This document shows, piece after piece, positions 42,587 to 50,780 of a DNA stretch of 64,000 nucleotides (positions are counted from its first letter, which is position 1; each line of letters opens with the position of its first letter). A model generated the notes under the pieces. That model saw only the letters and a program-made list of their open reading frames with translations. It was not told where the DNA came from and made no database searches. The stretch is from Clostridium_AM sp963780135 (GTDB lineage Bacteria; Bacillota; Clostridia; Clostridiales; Clostridiaceae): positions 3,658,001 to 3,722,000 of the forward strand of contig CAWAAR010000003.1 in the NCBI GenBank assembly GCA_963780135.1, written 5' to 3'. The position numbers and the translations under genes are program-made.

Positions 42587-43656
42587 TATTTTGCACCTCC
42601 TACTATAGACTTAACTTTTTCAAGAATATCTGTAGGATCTGGAACCATTCCACCAGATCTTCCGTAGAAATCTACAGGTTTTCTTCCATTAGAAGCTAGT
42701 CTTACATCTTCAACCATTTGACCACAGCTCATTTCCACTGATAAGTAACCCTTTTCAGTATTACCTATAGTTTTTTCAAATGCTTCAACTGGGAAAGGCC
42801 ATAAAGTTATTGGTCTAACTAATCCTAATTTTATTCCTTCTTTTTCAGCCATTTTAATAACATTTTTGCATATTCTTGAAGTAGTTCCGTATGCAACTAA
42901 TATTAAATCGCATTTTGAATCACAGTTAAATATTTCATATCTAACTTCATTTTCTTTTATAACTTTATATTTAGCTTGAAGTTTTTCATTATGCTTTTCT
43001 AATGTTTCTGGTTCTAAGAACAATGAATTTATTATGTTATGTTCTTTTCTTCCGTTTAATCCATTAGCAGCCCAAGTTTTTTCTGGAAGGCTCTTTGCTG
43101 GTCTTTCTTTAAACTCAACTGGTTCCATCATTTGACCTAACATTCCATCTCCCATAACCATACAAGGTGTTCTGTAAGTATCTGCTACATCAAAAGCATC
43201 CTGAATTAAATCAACCATTTCTTGTATTGAAGCTGGGGCAAATACAGGCATGTTAAAATCTCCATGTGCTCCACCTTTTGTTGCTTGGAAATAATCTGAT
43301 TGCGCTGGTTGAATACTTCCAAGACCAGGGCCACCTCTAACTATATTAACTATAACGCAAGGCAATTCTGCACCTGCTATATATGATATACCTTCTGCTT
43401 TTAAACTTATTCCAGGTGAACTTGATGATGTCATAGATCTAACTCCACTACCTGCTGCTCCATAAACCATATTTATAGCGGCAATTTCACTTTCAGCCTG
43501 CATAAATACTCTTCCTATTTTAGGCATTTTTCTTGACATATAAGCTGCAACTTCTGTTTGTGGAGTAATTGGATAACCAAAGAAAGCTTTACAATTAGCT
43601 CTTATAGCTGCTTCTCCAATGGCTTCATTACCCTTTATTAATACTTTTTCTCCCAT
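42586..43656 (-). CDS. vorB: 2-oxoacid:ferredoxin oxidoreductase, alpha subunit (VorB type)
   Basis: A 356-residue alpha subunit opening EKVLIKGNEAIGEAAIRANCKAFFGYPITPQTE, with the SSSSPGISLKAEGISYIAGAELPCVIVNIVRGGPGLG core and the C-terminal transketolase-like domain (LILVAYGTTSRICKNVIKMAE). The short four-subunit form (no fused beta) matches 3-methyl-2-oxobutanoate dehydrogenase VorB; 2-oxoglutarate oxidoreductase KorA is the close alternative. Start ATG with AGGGAGG-type site. Confidence 0.9.
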   Translation of the reverse strand: MGEKVLIKGNEAIGEAAIRANCKAFFGYPITPQTEVAAYMSRKMPKIGRVFMQAESEIAAINMVYGAAGSGVRSMTSSSSPGISLKAEGISYIAGAELPCVIVNIVRGGPGLGSIQPAQSDYFQATKGGAHGDFNMPVFAPASIQEMVDLIQDAFDVADTYRTPCMVMGDGMLGQMMEPVEFKERPAKSLPEKTWAANGLNGRKEHNIINSLFLEPETLEKHNEKLQAKYKVIKENEVRYEIFNCDSKCDLILVAYGTTSRICKNVIKMAEKEGIKLGLVRPITLWPFPVEAFEKTIGNTEKGYLSVEMSCGQMVEDVRLASNGRKPVDFYGRSGGMVPDPTDILEKVKSIVGGAK

Positions 43657-43680
43657 TAAAGTTCCCTCCTTATTACTTTA

Positions 43681-43890
43681 TTATTTTTCAACTGTTATTA
43701 CACAATCTGGACATATTTTTCCACAAGATGCACATGCAACACAGTCTTTCATTTTGTCTTCTGTAACAGTTGCTGGATGATATCCCTTTGCATTTAATTT
43801 GTCTGAAAAGCTTATTATTTTCTTAGGACATGCTTCTATACAGTGTCCACAGCCTTTACATCTCTCTTCTCTAAAAGTTACCTTTGGCAT
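43681..43890 (-). CDS. 2-oxoacid:ferredoxin oxidoreductase, ferredoxin-like delta subunit
   Basis: A 69-residue 2[4Fe-4S] protein with motifs CKGCGHCIEACP and CVACASCGKICP. It is the electron-transfer subunit of the complex and the first of its four genes. Start ATG with AGGGAGG. Confidence 0.92.
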   Translation of the reverse strand: MPKVTFREERCKGCGHCIEACPKKIISFSDKLNAKGYHPATVTEDKMKDCVACASCGKICPDCVITVEK

Positions 43891-44022
43891 AAGAAAGTTC
43901 CCTCCTTAATTTTGGTAATTTCAAAATTTAAAAATTTTCTAGACATTACCTTTATAGAAAATTATAGATACTTGAATCTAAATTTATATAAATTTTATTT
44001 CTAGCTAATTAATATAATCTTT

Positions 44023-44685
44023 TTATCTCCATGGTGGTTTCATATATATATCTATTGGAAATATATCAGTGTCTATTTTATCTTTTATTTGATCCATTAA
44101 GTCTCTTCTACATACAGTGTATTTATATGGTATATGAAGTTTTTCAGATAGTTTTTTAACTTCCTTATCTCCCCTTAATATATCTTGAATATTAGTTTCA
44201 TAAGACATATTAGTATTTGATATTAAATGAGTAACCTTGAGCCTGGAAACCTTTTCAATAGAGTCCATAAACTCTTCTGTTTCATCACTATCAGAAGTTA
44301 AAATTCTATTGTTATTTACTACAAAGTACATATCATAAGGTTCTTCTTTAAAGTATCTATTATACTGTCCAAGCACAATAGCGCCTTGGTCATCTCCACC
44401 TATATCCATAACTACTTCATAACTTTTGTCATTAAACACTGCTAAGACTTCAGCTGGAACCACTGCTAATTCCGCATTAGAAAGATTAGGATCAGATGAT
44501 ATTACTCTTACACCATTTTCTTCAAGATACTTTTTTAAGTCTCTTGTACAAAAATAAGGATTAACAATATCGATATCTGCAATGGCAACTTTTTTACCTT
44601 GTTTTGCTAAATTTAATGCATAATTTATTGATATTTCTGTTTTTCCACTTCCAAAATGTCCTGTAAAAATTCTAATTCTACTCAT
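44023..44685 (-). CDS. P-loop ATPase encoded upstream of the VOR operon
   Basis: A 220-residue MinD/CobQ-like P-loop protein. Walker A is GHFGSGKTE at 9-17, and the DIDIVNPYFCTRD and VVMDIGGDDQG segments supply the Walker B and switch-like acidic residues. It lies on the same strand 132 bases before the VOR genes, and its promoter carries the MarR operators, so it is probably the leading gene of the transcript. A role in cofactor assembly or regulation of the complex is possible but not demonstrated. Confidence 0.8.
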   Translation of the reverse strand: MSRIRIFTGHFGSGKTEISINYALNLAKQGKKVAIADIDIVNPYFCTRDLKKYLEENGVRVISSDPNLSNAELAVVPAEVLAVFNDKSYEVVMDIGGDDQGAIVLGQYNRYFKEEPYDMYFVVNNNRILTSDSDETEEFMDSIEKVSRLKVTHLISNTNMSYETNIQDILRGDKEVKKLSEKLHIPYKYTVCRRDLMDQIKDKIDTDIFPIDIYMKPPWR

Positions 44686-44772
44686 AATACCACCTCCTAT
44701 AAACAGTCAATAAAAAATCTAGTATTTAAACTCAAATAAGCTCTTTAATTTCAAAAATGTTATCGTTTATAC

Positions 44773-44787
44773 GTCAACTTAATTGAC
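44773..44787. promoter_or_regulatory. MarR-type operator O1 of the ATPase-VOR operon
   Basis: GTCAACTTAATTGAC, i.e. GTCAA-N5-TTGAC, lies just downstream of the predicted -10 of the ATPase-VOR promoter. Confidence 0.65.
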
Positions 44788-44795
44788 CTATTATT

Positions 44796-44825
44796 ATAAT
44801 ACCACTGCGTAATAATATATGTCAA
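44796..44825 (-). promoter_or_regulatory. promoter of the ATPase-VOR operon
   Basis: On the minus strand TTGACA (44825-44820), an 18-base spacer and TATTAT (44801-44796). The -35 is embedded in operator O2. Confidence 0.55.
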
Positions 44826-44835
44826 TAAGGTTGAC
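44821..44835. promoter_or_regulatory. MarR-type operator O2 of the ATPase-VOR operon
   Basis: GTCAATAAGGTTGAC repeats the GTCAA-N5-TTGAC pattern, 48 bases centre-to-centre from O1. It overlaps the -35 hexamer. Confidence 0.65.
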
Positions 44836-44985
44836 CAATTTATTTTTATTTACAAATGACTATGGAAATATCCTTAACTAAATGATAAAATAAAAAAATG
44901 TAAGATAAAATTAATTAGTTATATTTAAACGAAATTAGTTTATACTAGTCTAGCATTAATTAGAATACTGAAAGGAAGATCATAT

Positions 44986-45456
44986 ATGGCTGTGGAAAAA
45001 GAACAGAAACTAGATGATATTAAAGCTTTATTTTACTTTGCCTACAAAACTTTTACTAGTGAACCAGATCAAATTTTGATTAAATATGGAATTCAACGTA
45101 TGCATCATCGCATACTTTATTTTGTTGCGCACTTGCCAGGAATAAGCATTAATGAATTATTAACAATATTAGAAATAAGTAAACAAGCTCTTAATAGTCC
45201 TTTAAGAAAACTCATTGAAAAAGGGCTTATCACAAGTGTGCCTTCTAAACAAGATCTTCGTGTAAAACAACTTAGTCTTACAAAAGAAGGTGCTGAATTA
45301 GAAAAGAAACTTTCTTATGTTCAAAGTAAAGTACTAAAAGATATTTTTGACGAACTTGGAGAAGATTGTCTTATTTCATGGATAAAAGTTATGGAGAAAT
45401 TTGCTTCATCAAGGCCTGGTAATGATTTGTGGTGTAGTAAGAAAGGAATAGACTAA
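44986..45456 (+). CDS. MarR family transcriptional regulator divergent from VOR operon
   Basis: A 156-residue winged-helix regulator: DNA-recognition region ISINELLTILEISKQALNSPLRKLIEKGL and wing SKQDLRVKQLSLTKEGAEL. The N-terminus starts MAVEKEQKLDDIKALFYFAYKTF. It is divergent from the ATPase-VOR operon with two identical-pattern operators between, so it probably controls that operon. The start ATG has an AGGAAG site. Effector unknown; a 2-oxoacid or branched-chain compound would fit. Confidence 0.87.
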   Translation: MAVEKEQKLDDIKALFYFAYKTFTSEPDQILIKYGIQRMHHRILYFVAHLPGISINELLTILEISKQALNSPLRKLIEKGLITSVPSKQDLRVKQLSLTKEGAELEKKLSYVQSKVLKDIFDELGEDCLISWIKVMEKFASSRPGNDLWCSKKGID

Positions 45457-45572
45457 TTTCGGGTAAACTTTTAACTTCAAAAACAATAAGCTTATTCAAG
45501 CAAACTAACCTAATTATAATACATATATGTATTTCATTTCTTACCTTAAAATTTCAAAAGTGTTTATTTCGC

Positions 45573-45601
45573 AACCAAACTGTAAAATGTTTCATATTAT
45601 A
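45573..45601 (+). promoter_or_regulatory. sporulation-type promoter of the YkuD gene
   Basis: AACC at 45573-45576, 16 bases, then CATATTATA at 45593-45601 match the sigma-K pattern. B. subtilis YkuD is itself made late in sporulation, which supports the reading. Confidence 0.45.
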
Positions 45602-45629
45602 ATGTATATTAATTATGCAGGAGAATATT

Positions 45630-46019
45630 ATGTTTAACTATCCATATTCTTATATTAATAAATATACTCATTATTACAGATCAAATTATTCAATAACTAT
45701 TAATGTTAAAGGTCACTCCCTCACTTTGTATAAAGATAAGAAAGTCTATAAAACTTATAAGGTTGCAGTGGGTAAACCTTCCACACCCACACCAAAGGGT
45801 ACTTTTAGAATTGTAAATAAGGCTGTAAAGCCTGGTGGCCCATTTGGTGCAAGATGGATGGGATTAAATGCTCCTAATGGTGATTATGGAATTCATGGAA
45901 CTAATAATCCTAGTTCTATAGGTAAGGACGTATCCAATGGTTGTATTCGAATGTATAATAAAGATGTTATTGAAGTATTCAATTTGGTTTTTATAGGTAC
46001 TGTAGTTAGAATACTATAA
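45630..46019 (+). CDS. L,D-transpeptidase (YkuD domain)
   Basis: A 129-residue single-domain YkuD enzyme. The sequence TINVKGHSLTLYKDKKVYKTYKVAVGKPSTPTPKGTF opens the fold. The catalytic region is YGIHGTNN and SNGCIRMYNKDV, with the active cysteine in SNGC. There is no signal peptide or membrane helix, so the protein is probably spore-associated rather than exported by Sec. ATG at 45630 is preferred for its CAGGAG site. In the family it crosslinks peptidoglycan through meso-DAP residues. Confidence 0.85.
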   Translation: MFNYPYSYINKYTHYYRSNYSITINVKGHSLTLYKDKKVYKTYKVAVGKPSTPTPKGTFRIVNKAVKPGGPFGARWMGLNAPNGDYGIHGTNNPSSIGKDVSNGCIRMYNKDVIEVFNLVFIGTVVRIL

Positions 46020-46075
46020 CTACTCTCTTAGTAAATTTAAAATTAGCTCCATAGCTAAAGACAATAAAATAGTTA

Positions 46076-46122
46076 ACTCAACTTTCGCAGTTTAAGCAAA
46101 ATGTGACGCAAGTGGCAATGAA
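46076..46122. repeat. dispersed repeat, ACTCAACTTTCGCAGTTTAA member
   Basis: Shares an 18-base core with 12575-12592 (one mismatch) and, in reverse orientation, 63814-63848 (through GTTTAAGCAARATGTGACRC). Located downstream of the YkuD gene. Confidence 0.6.
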
Positions 46123-46176
46123 AATAGGGTTCAGTGGCGGTTTGAATTTTAACTATTTGAAAACATGCATATTAAT

Positions 46177-46220
46177 AAAAGGGCTGACACACTAATTAAT
46201 TAGTGCAACAGCCCCTTTTT
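46177..46220 (+). terminator. intrinsic terminator of the GGCTGYCRCA family
   Basis: AAAAGGGCTG and CAGCCCCTTTT, with an inner ACTAATTAATTAGT palindrome, follow the YkuD gene. Related to hairpins at 30621 and 41253. Confidence 0.8.
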
Positions 46221-46285
46221 AGCTTTCTTATGATATAGATGTTATGTGTTGAGTTCCAATAGATGTACTAGAAAGTTGTTGTAAA

Positions 46286-46314
46286 TTGTAATTTATACAA
46301 TAATGATATATAAT
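46286..46314 (+). promoter_or_regulatory. probable original promoter of xpaC-telA, now separated by an IS
   Basis: TTGTAA (46286-46291), 17 bases, TATAAT (46309-46314). It points toward xpaC, which now begins 1.9 kb away because an insertion sequence lies between. Confidence 0.5.
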
Positions 46315-46351
46315 AGAGCCAAAATATTATTATAATCATAGTGAGTTATAA

Positions 46352-46359
46352 GAAAATAA
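46352..46359. repeat. target-site duplication, left copy
   Basis: GAAAATAA, repeated exactly at 48173-48180 on the other side of the insertion sequence. Confidence 0.85.
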
Positions 46360-48172
46360 GATAGTGTAAAGTGAGTTATGAAAAAACAGAGTCCAAAAAT
46401 ATTTTGCCCGGAGGGCGTGAGTTAGGACAGTATAGTGTTATTTGAGGATGAAGTAAAAGATTTTGAGCATAACAAAAAAACCTTTTGGTGGAAGGAAATT
46501 TTTGATATTAGCAGTCGCTACTGTTGAGATTTATTCACGTAGTAGCTGAGAAATATCCTGTATTTATTTTCTAACTAAATTAAGCAGAATTTTCAGCCTG
46601 AATCTTCAATATAGTCTGTTGACCAAGGTGTATAAGTAACTGCCATTTACCAGGCATATTATCTGCATTAGATAGCATGTCTATCTCATTTAATGGCTTC
46701 CAGTAGTTATAAGGATGAGGACGAAGAAAATTATAATAGGCAACCCAAAGGGATATACCGTATGCAGCACCGTTCTCACTTCCATAACCACAAGTAACAC
46801 GGTAAGAGGCTTTGAAGGTTCGGTTAAGCCTTTCTACTACTTGCTTAACCCAACGAAATTCAGTAGATACAGCATCATCATTGGTAAGCCCGATAACTTG
46901 AGTAACGTCGAAGTCCCAACCCTTTACCAGCTTACACTGTTGACTTGCAAGAGGATAGGCACTATATCCATCTGCGATGAACTTTAAAGCTTTATTAGGA
47001 AATACTTTAAACTTCTCAAAGGCCATACGCATAGCCAGTATACATGGGCCTACGGCACGAGTATCAGAAACCTGATAGCCTAAAATAGACTTCTTACAGG
47101 CATCCATAATAATCCAAACATAATGCTTTATGCCTTTGACCTTAATATAAGTTTCATCAGCAGAAAGAATGTTACATGGATTGTAGTCAAAAGTGTCTAC
47201 AAAAGGCTTTATAACTGCGGCAGCAGTCATAGCATAATTAGCAACCATTGTATGGGAGATTTTGATGCCATGTACTTCCGCCAAGGCATGTGCCGTCTGT
47301 CTAGTAGAGAGCTTAAGATTAACGTGATAAGTAAGACAAAGTCCCATGATGTGGGCATTGAATTTCTTATACTTAAAGTTAACTGCCCTAGAAGGAAGTT
47401 CATGTAAGTCCATTTTAAAGAAATCTACGATGAATTCACGATAGATGTAGTGAAGCTTGTACTTGTGTTTATCAGCAGTATCTAAGTTTTTAGGTAGTTT
47501 AGTAAGGTTGTTTTGATAGTAAGAGCATTTTTGGTTAACACATTTATGTATGCGAAAATGCTTTCGATCTTTCTTTGGTGAAAGAGTTTGACCACAATAA
47601 GGGCATACAAATATCATAGGTTTAGTAACATAATTGCTTTCGTTGAAATTCTGATCACAAACCTTACACTGAAATTGACCTCTATTACCATTATTATCGT
47701 AGATATAATGGTGAGGTGCACCACATTTAGGGCATACAGTATTTTCAGGGATGGATTTTCCATTACGTCTTTGAACAGGTTTAATTAATTTATTATATTT
47801 ATGTTTATAGTAAGCTAAAAGAAGTTGATAATCTACTTTTTCAAAACGAATAATTTTAGGTAGCTTATCCACTTTAAATTTCTGATATTCGGGACTATGT
47901 GAATCCTCAAAAGCCCACTGCTTAAGAGGAATATATTTAGCAATAAATAAAAGTAATTGAGAAATTATTTTCAAAAGATATTGATTATATAAGAATAAAT
48001 AAGTTATAATTGAATCCATACAATGACATCCTTTTATGTTATTTTTGTTTGGTTGAAGATTCAATTATAACAGAAAAAAGGGGGTCATTGTTTTTTTATT
48101 CAAAAAAACTTTGTAACCTTTGATATATAAAGAACAAATATAAAAAAACAGTGTAAAAAACTTTACACTATC
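46360..48172. mobile_element. insertion sequence with 13-bp terminal inverted repeats
   Basis: An intact 1813-bp insertion sequence. Left end GATAGTGTAAAGT (46360-46372) is exactly inverted at the right end as ACTTTACACTATC (48160-48172), and an 8-bp direct repeat GAAAATAA flanks both ends. One long transposase gene fills it on the minus strand. Just inside the right end an AGTGTAAA/TTTACACT hairpin overlaps the terminal repeat. The intact ends and perfect duplication point to a recent insertion. An 8-bp duplication is typical of IS6- and IS1595-type elements; the exact family is not assigned. Confidence 0.9.
46580..48019 (-). CDS. DDE transposase with zinc-ribbon domains
   Basis: A 479-residue transposase. 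Near residues 80-170 two zinc-ribbon-like motifs occur (CPKCGAPHHYIY with CKVC; CPYCGQ with CVNQKC), probably for DNA binding. The catalytic RNase-H-like core carries DDE candidates in LSADETYIKVKGI, FIADGYSAYPLA and WVKQVVERLNRTFKASY. ATG at 48019 is preferred, with an AAAGGATG site; an upstream extension to 48064 lacks one. The gene appears complete. The general layout resembles IS6/rve-type enzymes but is longer because of the zinc-binding N-terminus. Confidence 0.88.
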   Translation of the reverse strand: MDSIITYLFLYNQYLLKIISQLLLFIAKYIPLKQWAFEDSHSPEYQKFKVDKLPKIIRFEKVDYQLLLAYYKHKYNKLIKPVQRRNGKSIPENTVCPKCGAPHHYIYDNNGNRGQFQCKVCDQNFNESNYVTKPMIFVCPYCGQTLSPKKDRKHFRIHKCVNQKCSYYQNNLTKLPKNLDTADKHKYKLHYIYREFIVDFFKMDLHELPSRAVNFKYKKFNAHIMGLCLTYHVNLKLSTRQTAHALAEVHGIKISHTMVANYAMTAAAVIKPFVDTFDYNPCNILSADETYIKVKGIKHYVWIIMDACKKSILGYQVSDTRAVGPCILAMRMAFEKFKVFPNKALKFIADGYSAYPLASQQCKLVKGWDFDVTQVIGLTNDDAVSTEFRWVKQVVERLNRTFKASYRVTCGYGSENGAAYGISLWVAYYNFLRPHPYNYWKPLNEIDMLSNADNMPGKWQLLIHLGQQTILKIQAENSA

Positions 48173-48180
48173 GAAAATAA
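48173..48180. repeat. target-site duplication, right copy
   Basis: GAAAATAA, the partner of 46352-46359. It ends three bases before the GGAGG ribosome site of the xpaC-like gene. Confidence 0.85.
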
Positions 48181-48195
48181 CTTGGAGGCATGCAT

Positions 48196-49394
48196 ATGAG
48201 AAAAAAGGATTTTTCTGATTTAGAAGACCAAATTAAAGATACATTGAAAAATACATTTAATGCTATAGATTTTGCTAAATTAAAAGAAGATATTGATGAT
48301 AAAACTGAAAACACTTTAAATGAAGTAAAAACAAATTTAAAGAACAAGTCACAGTATTTAAATGAAAAAATGAAAAACAAAAGATATTATAAACATAGAA
48401 ATATTGCAAATATGATTTCAAAAGACAAAAACAAATCCCAAATGTATATTGCAAAAAGACCTGTTGGCAGCGTGTCTGGAATACTTTATATGACCTTTGG
48501 CTTTACTTTCGGAGGATTATTAGGTGCTCTGTTAATTGTATACTCAATATTCACTTCTTTTTTTAGTGTCTTTTCAACTGTTAGTTTTATTACTTTTGCG
48601 CTTATATTTTCTTTTTTGTGTTAAGTATGTGTCTAGCTTTAAGAGGTGTAATTTTAAGAAAAAGAGTAAAGCGCTTTAAACAGTATGTAAATACTCTTGA
48701 TAGTCAAAGTTATTGTTCCATAGAAGAATTAGCTGCTTCCACTAGCAAGAAAAGCAAATTTGTGGTAAAAGATTTAAGAAAAATGATTTATTTAGGTATG
48801 TTTCCACAAGCACATATTGATGATAAACAGACCTGCTTTATATTAAATGATGAAGTTTATGAGGATTATTTGAATTCACAAGAATCTCTTAAATGTCGCA
48901 CGGAAGCTGAATTAAAAAGACAAGAGGAATTAAATAAAGACATAAATGACCCTAAAAAAAAAGAATTAAGATATGCACTTGAACTAGGCAAAAACTATAT
49001 TGAACAGATAAAAAATGCAAATGATGTTATAGAAAACGAAGAAATTTCAGCAAAATTATGTAGGCTTGAAAATATTGTAACTCAAATATTTAGTTATCTA
49101 GAGAATAATCCTAAAAAACTGCCTGAAGTTAACAAATTTATTAGCCATTATCTTCCTATAACTTTAAAGTTAGTTAATGCTTATAAAGATTTAAATAACC
49201 AGTCCGTTCAAGGTGATAATATAAAGAATGCAAAAAATGAAATTGAAAGAAGCATAGATATTATAAATATTGCTTTTGAGAAGCTTTTAGATGATTTATT
49301 TGGAGAAATAGCTTTAGACATTTCTACAGATATTTCTGTACTTGAAACACTGTTTACACAAGAAGGACTGACTAAAGATAATTTTAAAAAGTAA
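48196..49394 (+). pseudogene. xpaC: XpaC-like protein, frameshifted
   Basis: An XpaC (5-bromo-4-chloroindolyl phosphate hydrolysis) family protein split by a frameshift. The 5' frame (48196-48624) opens MRKKDFSDLEDQIKDTLKNT, carries the VGSVSGILYMTFGFTFGG membrane region, and stops early. The 3' frame (about 48610-49394) has the conserved RVKRFKQYVNTLDSQSYCSIEELA and KKSKFVVKDLRKMIYLGMFPQAHIDD. A -1 shift at a six-T run near 48612-48617 restores one reading frame of about 400 residues with an uninterrupted second membrane segment. The 3' frame has no ribosome site of its own. It could be a recent mutation, a base-calling error or a slippery site. Normally co-encoded with telA, as here. Function is unclear. 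Confidence 0.75.
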
Positions 49395-49420
49395 TATTAA
49401 AACAAAAGGAGAAATTAAAA

Positions 49421-50563
49421 GTGAGTAGTGAATTTAAAGAAAACATTGATGTAACACCAAGCTTAAGCTTTGAGCCTTTTCAAGATGAGGCTCCTGTATC
49501 TAAAGTAAAAGAAGAAAATAAACAAGCAGAAGTTCTTGATGATAGTTATTTAACTGAAGAAGAAAAGAAGCTGGTAGATGAATTTGTAAATAAAATTGAC
49601 ATAACTAGTTCAAATTCAATTCTGCAATATGGAGTAGGTGCTCAAAAGAAAATTGCAGATTTTTCTGAAACTGCTTTAAACAATGTAAAAACTAAAGATT
49701 TAGGTGAAATAGGTGCCATGCTCTCTAATGTAGTAGGTGAGCTAAAGAATTTTGATGCTGAAGAAGAGAAAAAAGGTTTTTTAGGTCTTTTTAAGAAGAC
49801 TACACAAAAATTTGCTCATATGAAAGCAAAGTATGATAAAGTTGAAGGCAATATAAACAAAATTTGTAGTACTCTTGAAAATCATCAAATACAACTTTTA
49901 AAAGATATTGCCATGCTAGATAAAATGTATGAAATAAATAAGGTATATTTTAAAGAGCTTTCTATGTACATTTTGGCTGGGAGAAAGAAGCTTTCAAAAT
50001 TAGAAAAGGAAGAACTTCCTATCTTAGTGGAAAGAGCAACTTCTAGTGGTCTTCCTGAGGATGCACAAGCAACAAATGATTTCGTATCCCTTTGTAACCG
50101 CTTTGAGAAGAAAATTCACGACTTAGAGTTAACCAGAATGATTTCTCTTCAAATGGCTCCTCAAATTCGTTTAGTGCAAAATAATGATTCTTTAATGTCT
50201 GAGAAAATACAGTCTACCATTGTGAATACTATTCCACTTTGGAAAAGTCAAATTGTACTTGCGCTTGGAGTTGCTCATTCTAGTAATGCAGCTAAAGTTC
50301 AAAATGAAGTAACAAACATGACAAATGAACTTCTACGTAAGAATGCGGAAACACTTAAAATGTCAACTATAGAAACAGCCAAAGAGTCTGAACGTGGAAT
50401 TGTTGATATTGAAACTCTTCGTAATACAAATGAATCATTAATTTCAACTCTTGATGAAGTGCTTCGTATACAAACAGAAGGACGCCAAAAACGTAAAGAG
50501 GCTGAAGTTGAACTTCAAAATATAGAAGAACAATTAAAAAACAGGCTTTTAAAGATTAGGTAA
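49421..50563 (+). CDS. telA: TelA/KlaA family toxic anion resistance protein
   Basis: A 380-residue largely helical protein of the TelA family, which includes tellurite-resistance associated proteins and is often paired with xpaC. Seen here: LTEEEKKLVDEFVNKIDITSSNSILQYG, GFLGLFKKT, a TRMISLQMAPQIRLVQNNDSLMSEKIQ core and the C-terminal coiled coil GRQKRKEAEVELQNIEEQL. Starts at GTG 49421 with AAAGGAG. Its biochemical role is not established; membrane-stress functions have been suggested for relatives. The IS upstream may have altered its expression. Confidence 0.9.
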   Translation: MSSEFKENIDVTPSLSFEPFQDEAPVSKVKEENKQAEVLDDSYLTEEEKKLVDEFVNKIDITSSNSILQYGVGAQKKIADFSETALNNVKTKDLGEIGAMLSNVVGELKNFDAEEEKKGFLGLFKKTTQKFAHMKAKYDKVEGNINKICSTLENHQIQLLKDIAMLDKMYEINKVYFKELSMYILAGRKKLSKLEKEELPILVERATSSGLPEDAQATNDFVSLCNRFEKKIHDLELTRMISLQMAPQIRLVQNNDSLMSEKIQSTIVNTIPLWKSQIVLALGVAHSSNAAKVQNEVTNMTNELLRKNAETLKMSTIETAKESERGIVDIETLRNTNESLISTLDEVLRIQTEGRQKRKEAEVELQNIEEQLKNRLLKIR

Positions 50564-50566
50564 CAA

Positions 50567-50599
50567 AAAAACAAGCGTACCTTTTGGTGGGCTTGTTTT
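50567..50599 (+). terminator. terminator of telA
   Basis: AAAACAAGC and GCTTGTTTT pair perfectly around a 15-base loop directly after the telA stop codon. Confidence 0.7.
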
Positions 50600-50657
50600 G
50601 TAGCCTTTTATTTTAATCTGAAAGATTGGGAACGTACATAAGATATGTATTCAATAG

Positions 50658-50727
50658 AACAAAAATTATCCATTCTATTTCTAATTTTTGAAAGGTAACA
50701 GGTAACTTAAAACGGATAATTTTTGTT
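50658..50727. repeat. 14-bp inverted repeat between convergent genes
   Basis: AACAAAAATTATCC and GGATAATTTTTGTT are exact complements separated by 42 bases in the telA to EAL-HDOD gap. It may be a weak second terminator. Confidence 0.45.
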
Positions 50728-50780
50728 GACTGCAAATCTAGAGTCTGAATTTACTCAATCCTGATTATCTACTTATTATT

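Noticed and set aside
48618..49394. Separate gene starting at GTG 48618
   Set aside because: There is no ribosome site, and the sequence continues the XpaC family in frame with the 48196 gene after a -1 shift; treated as one broken gene.
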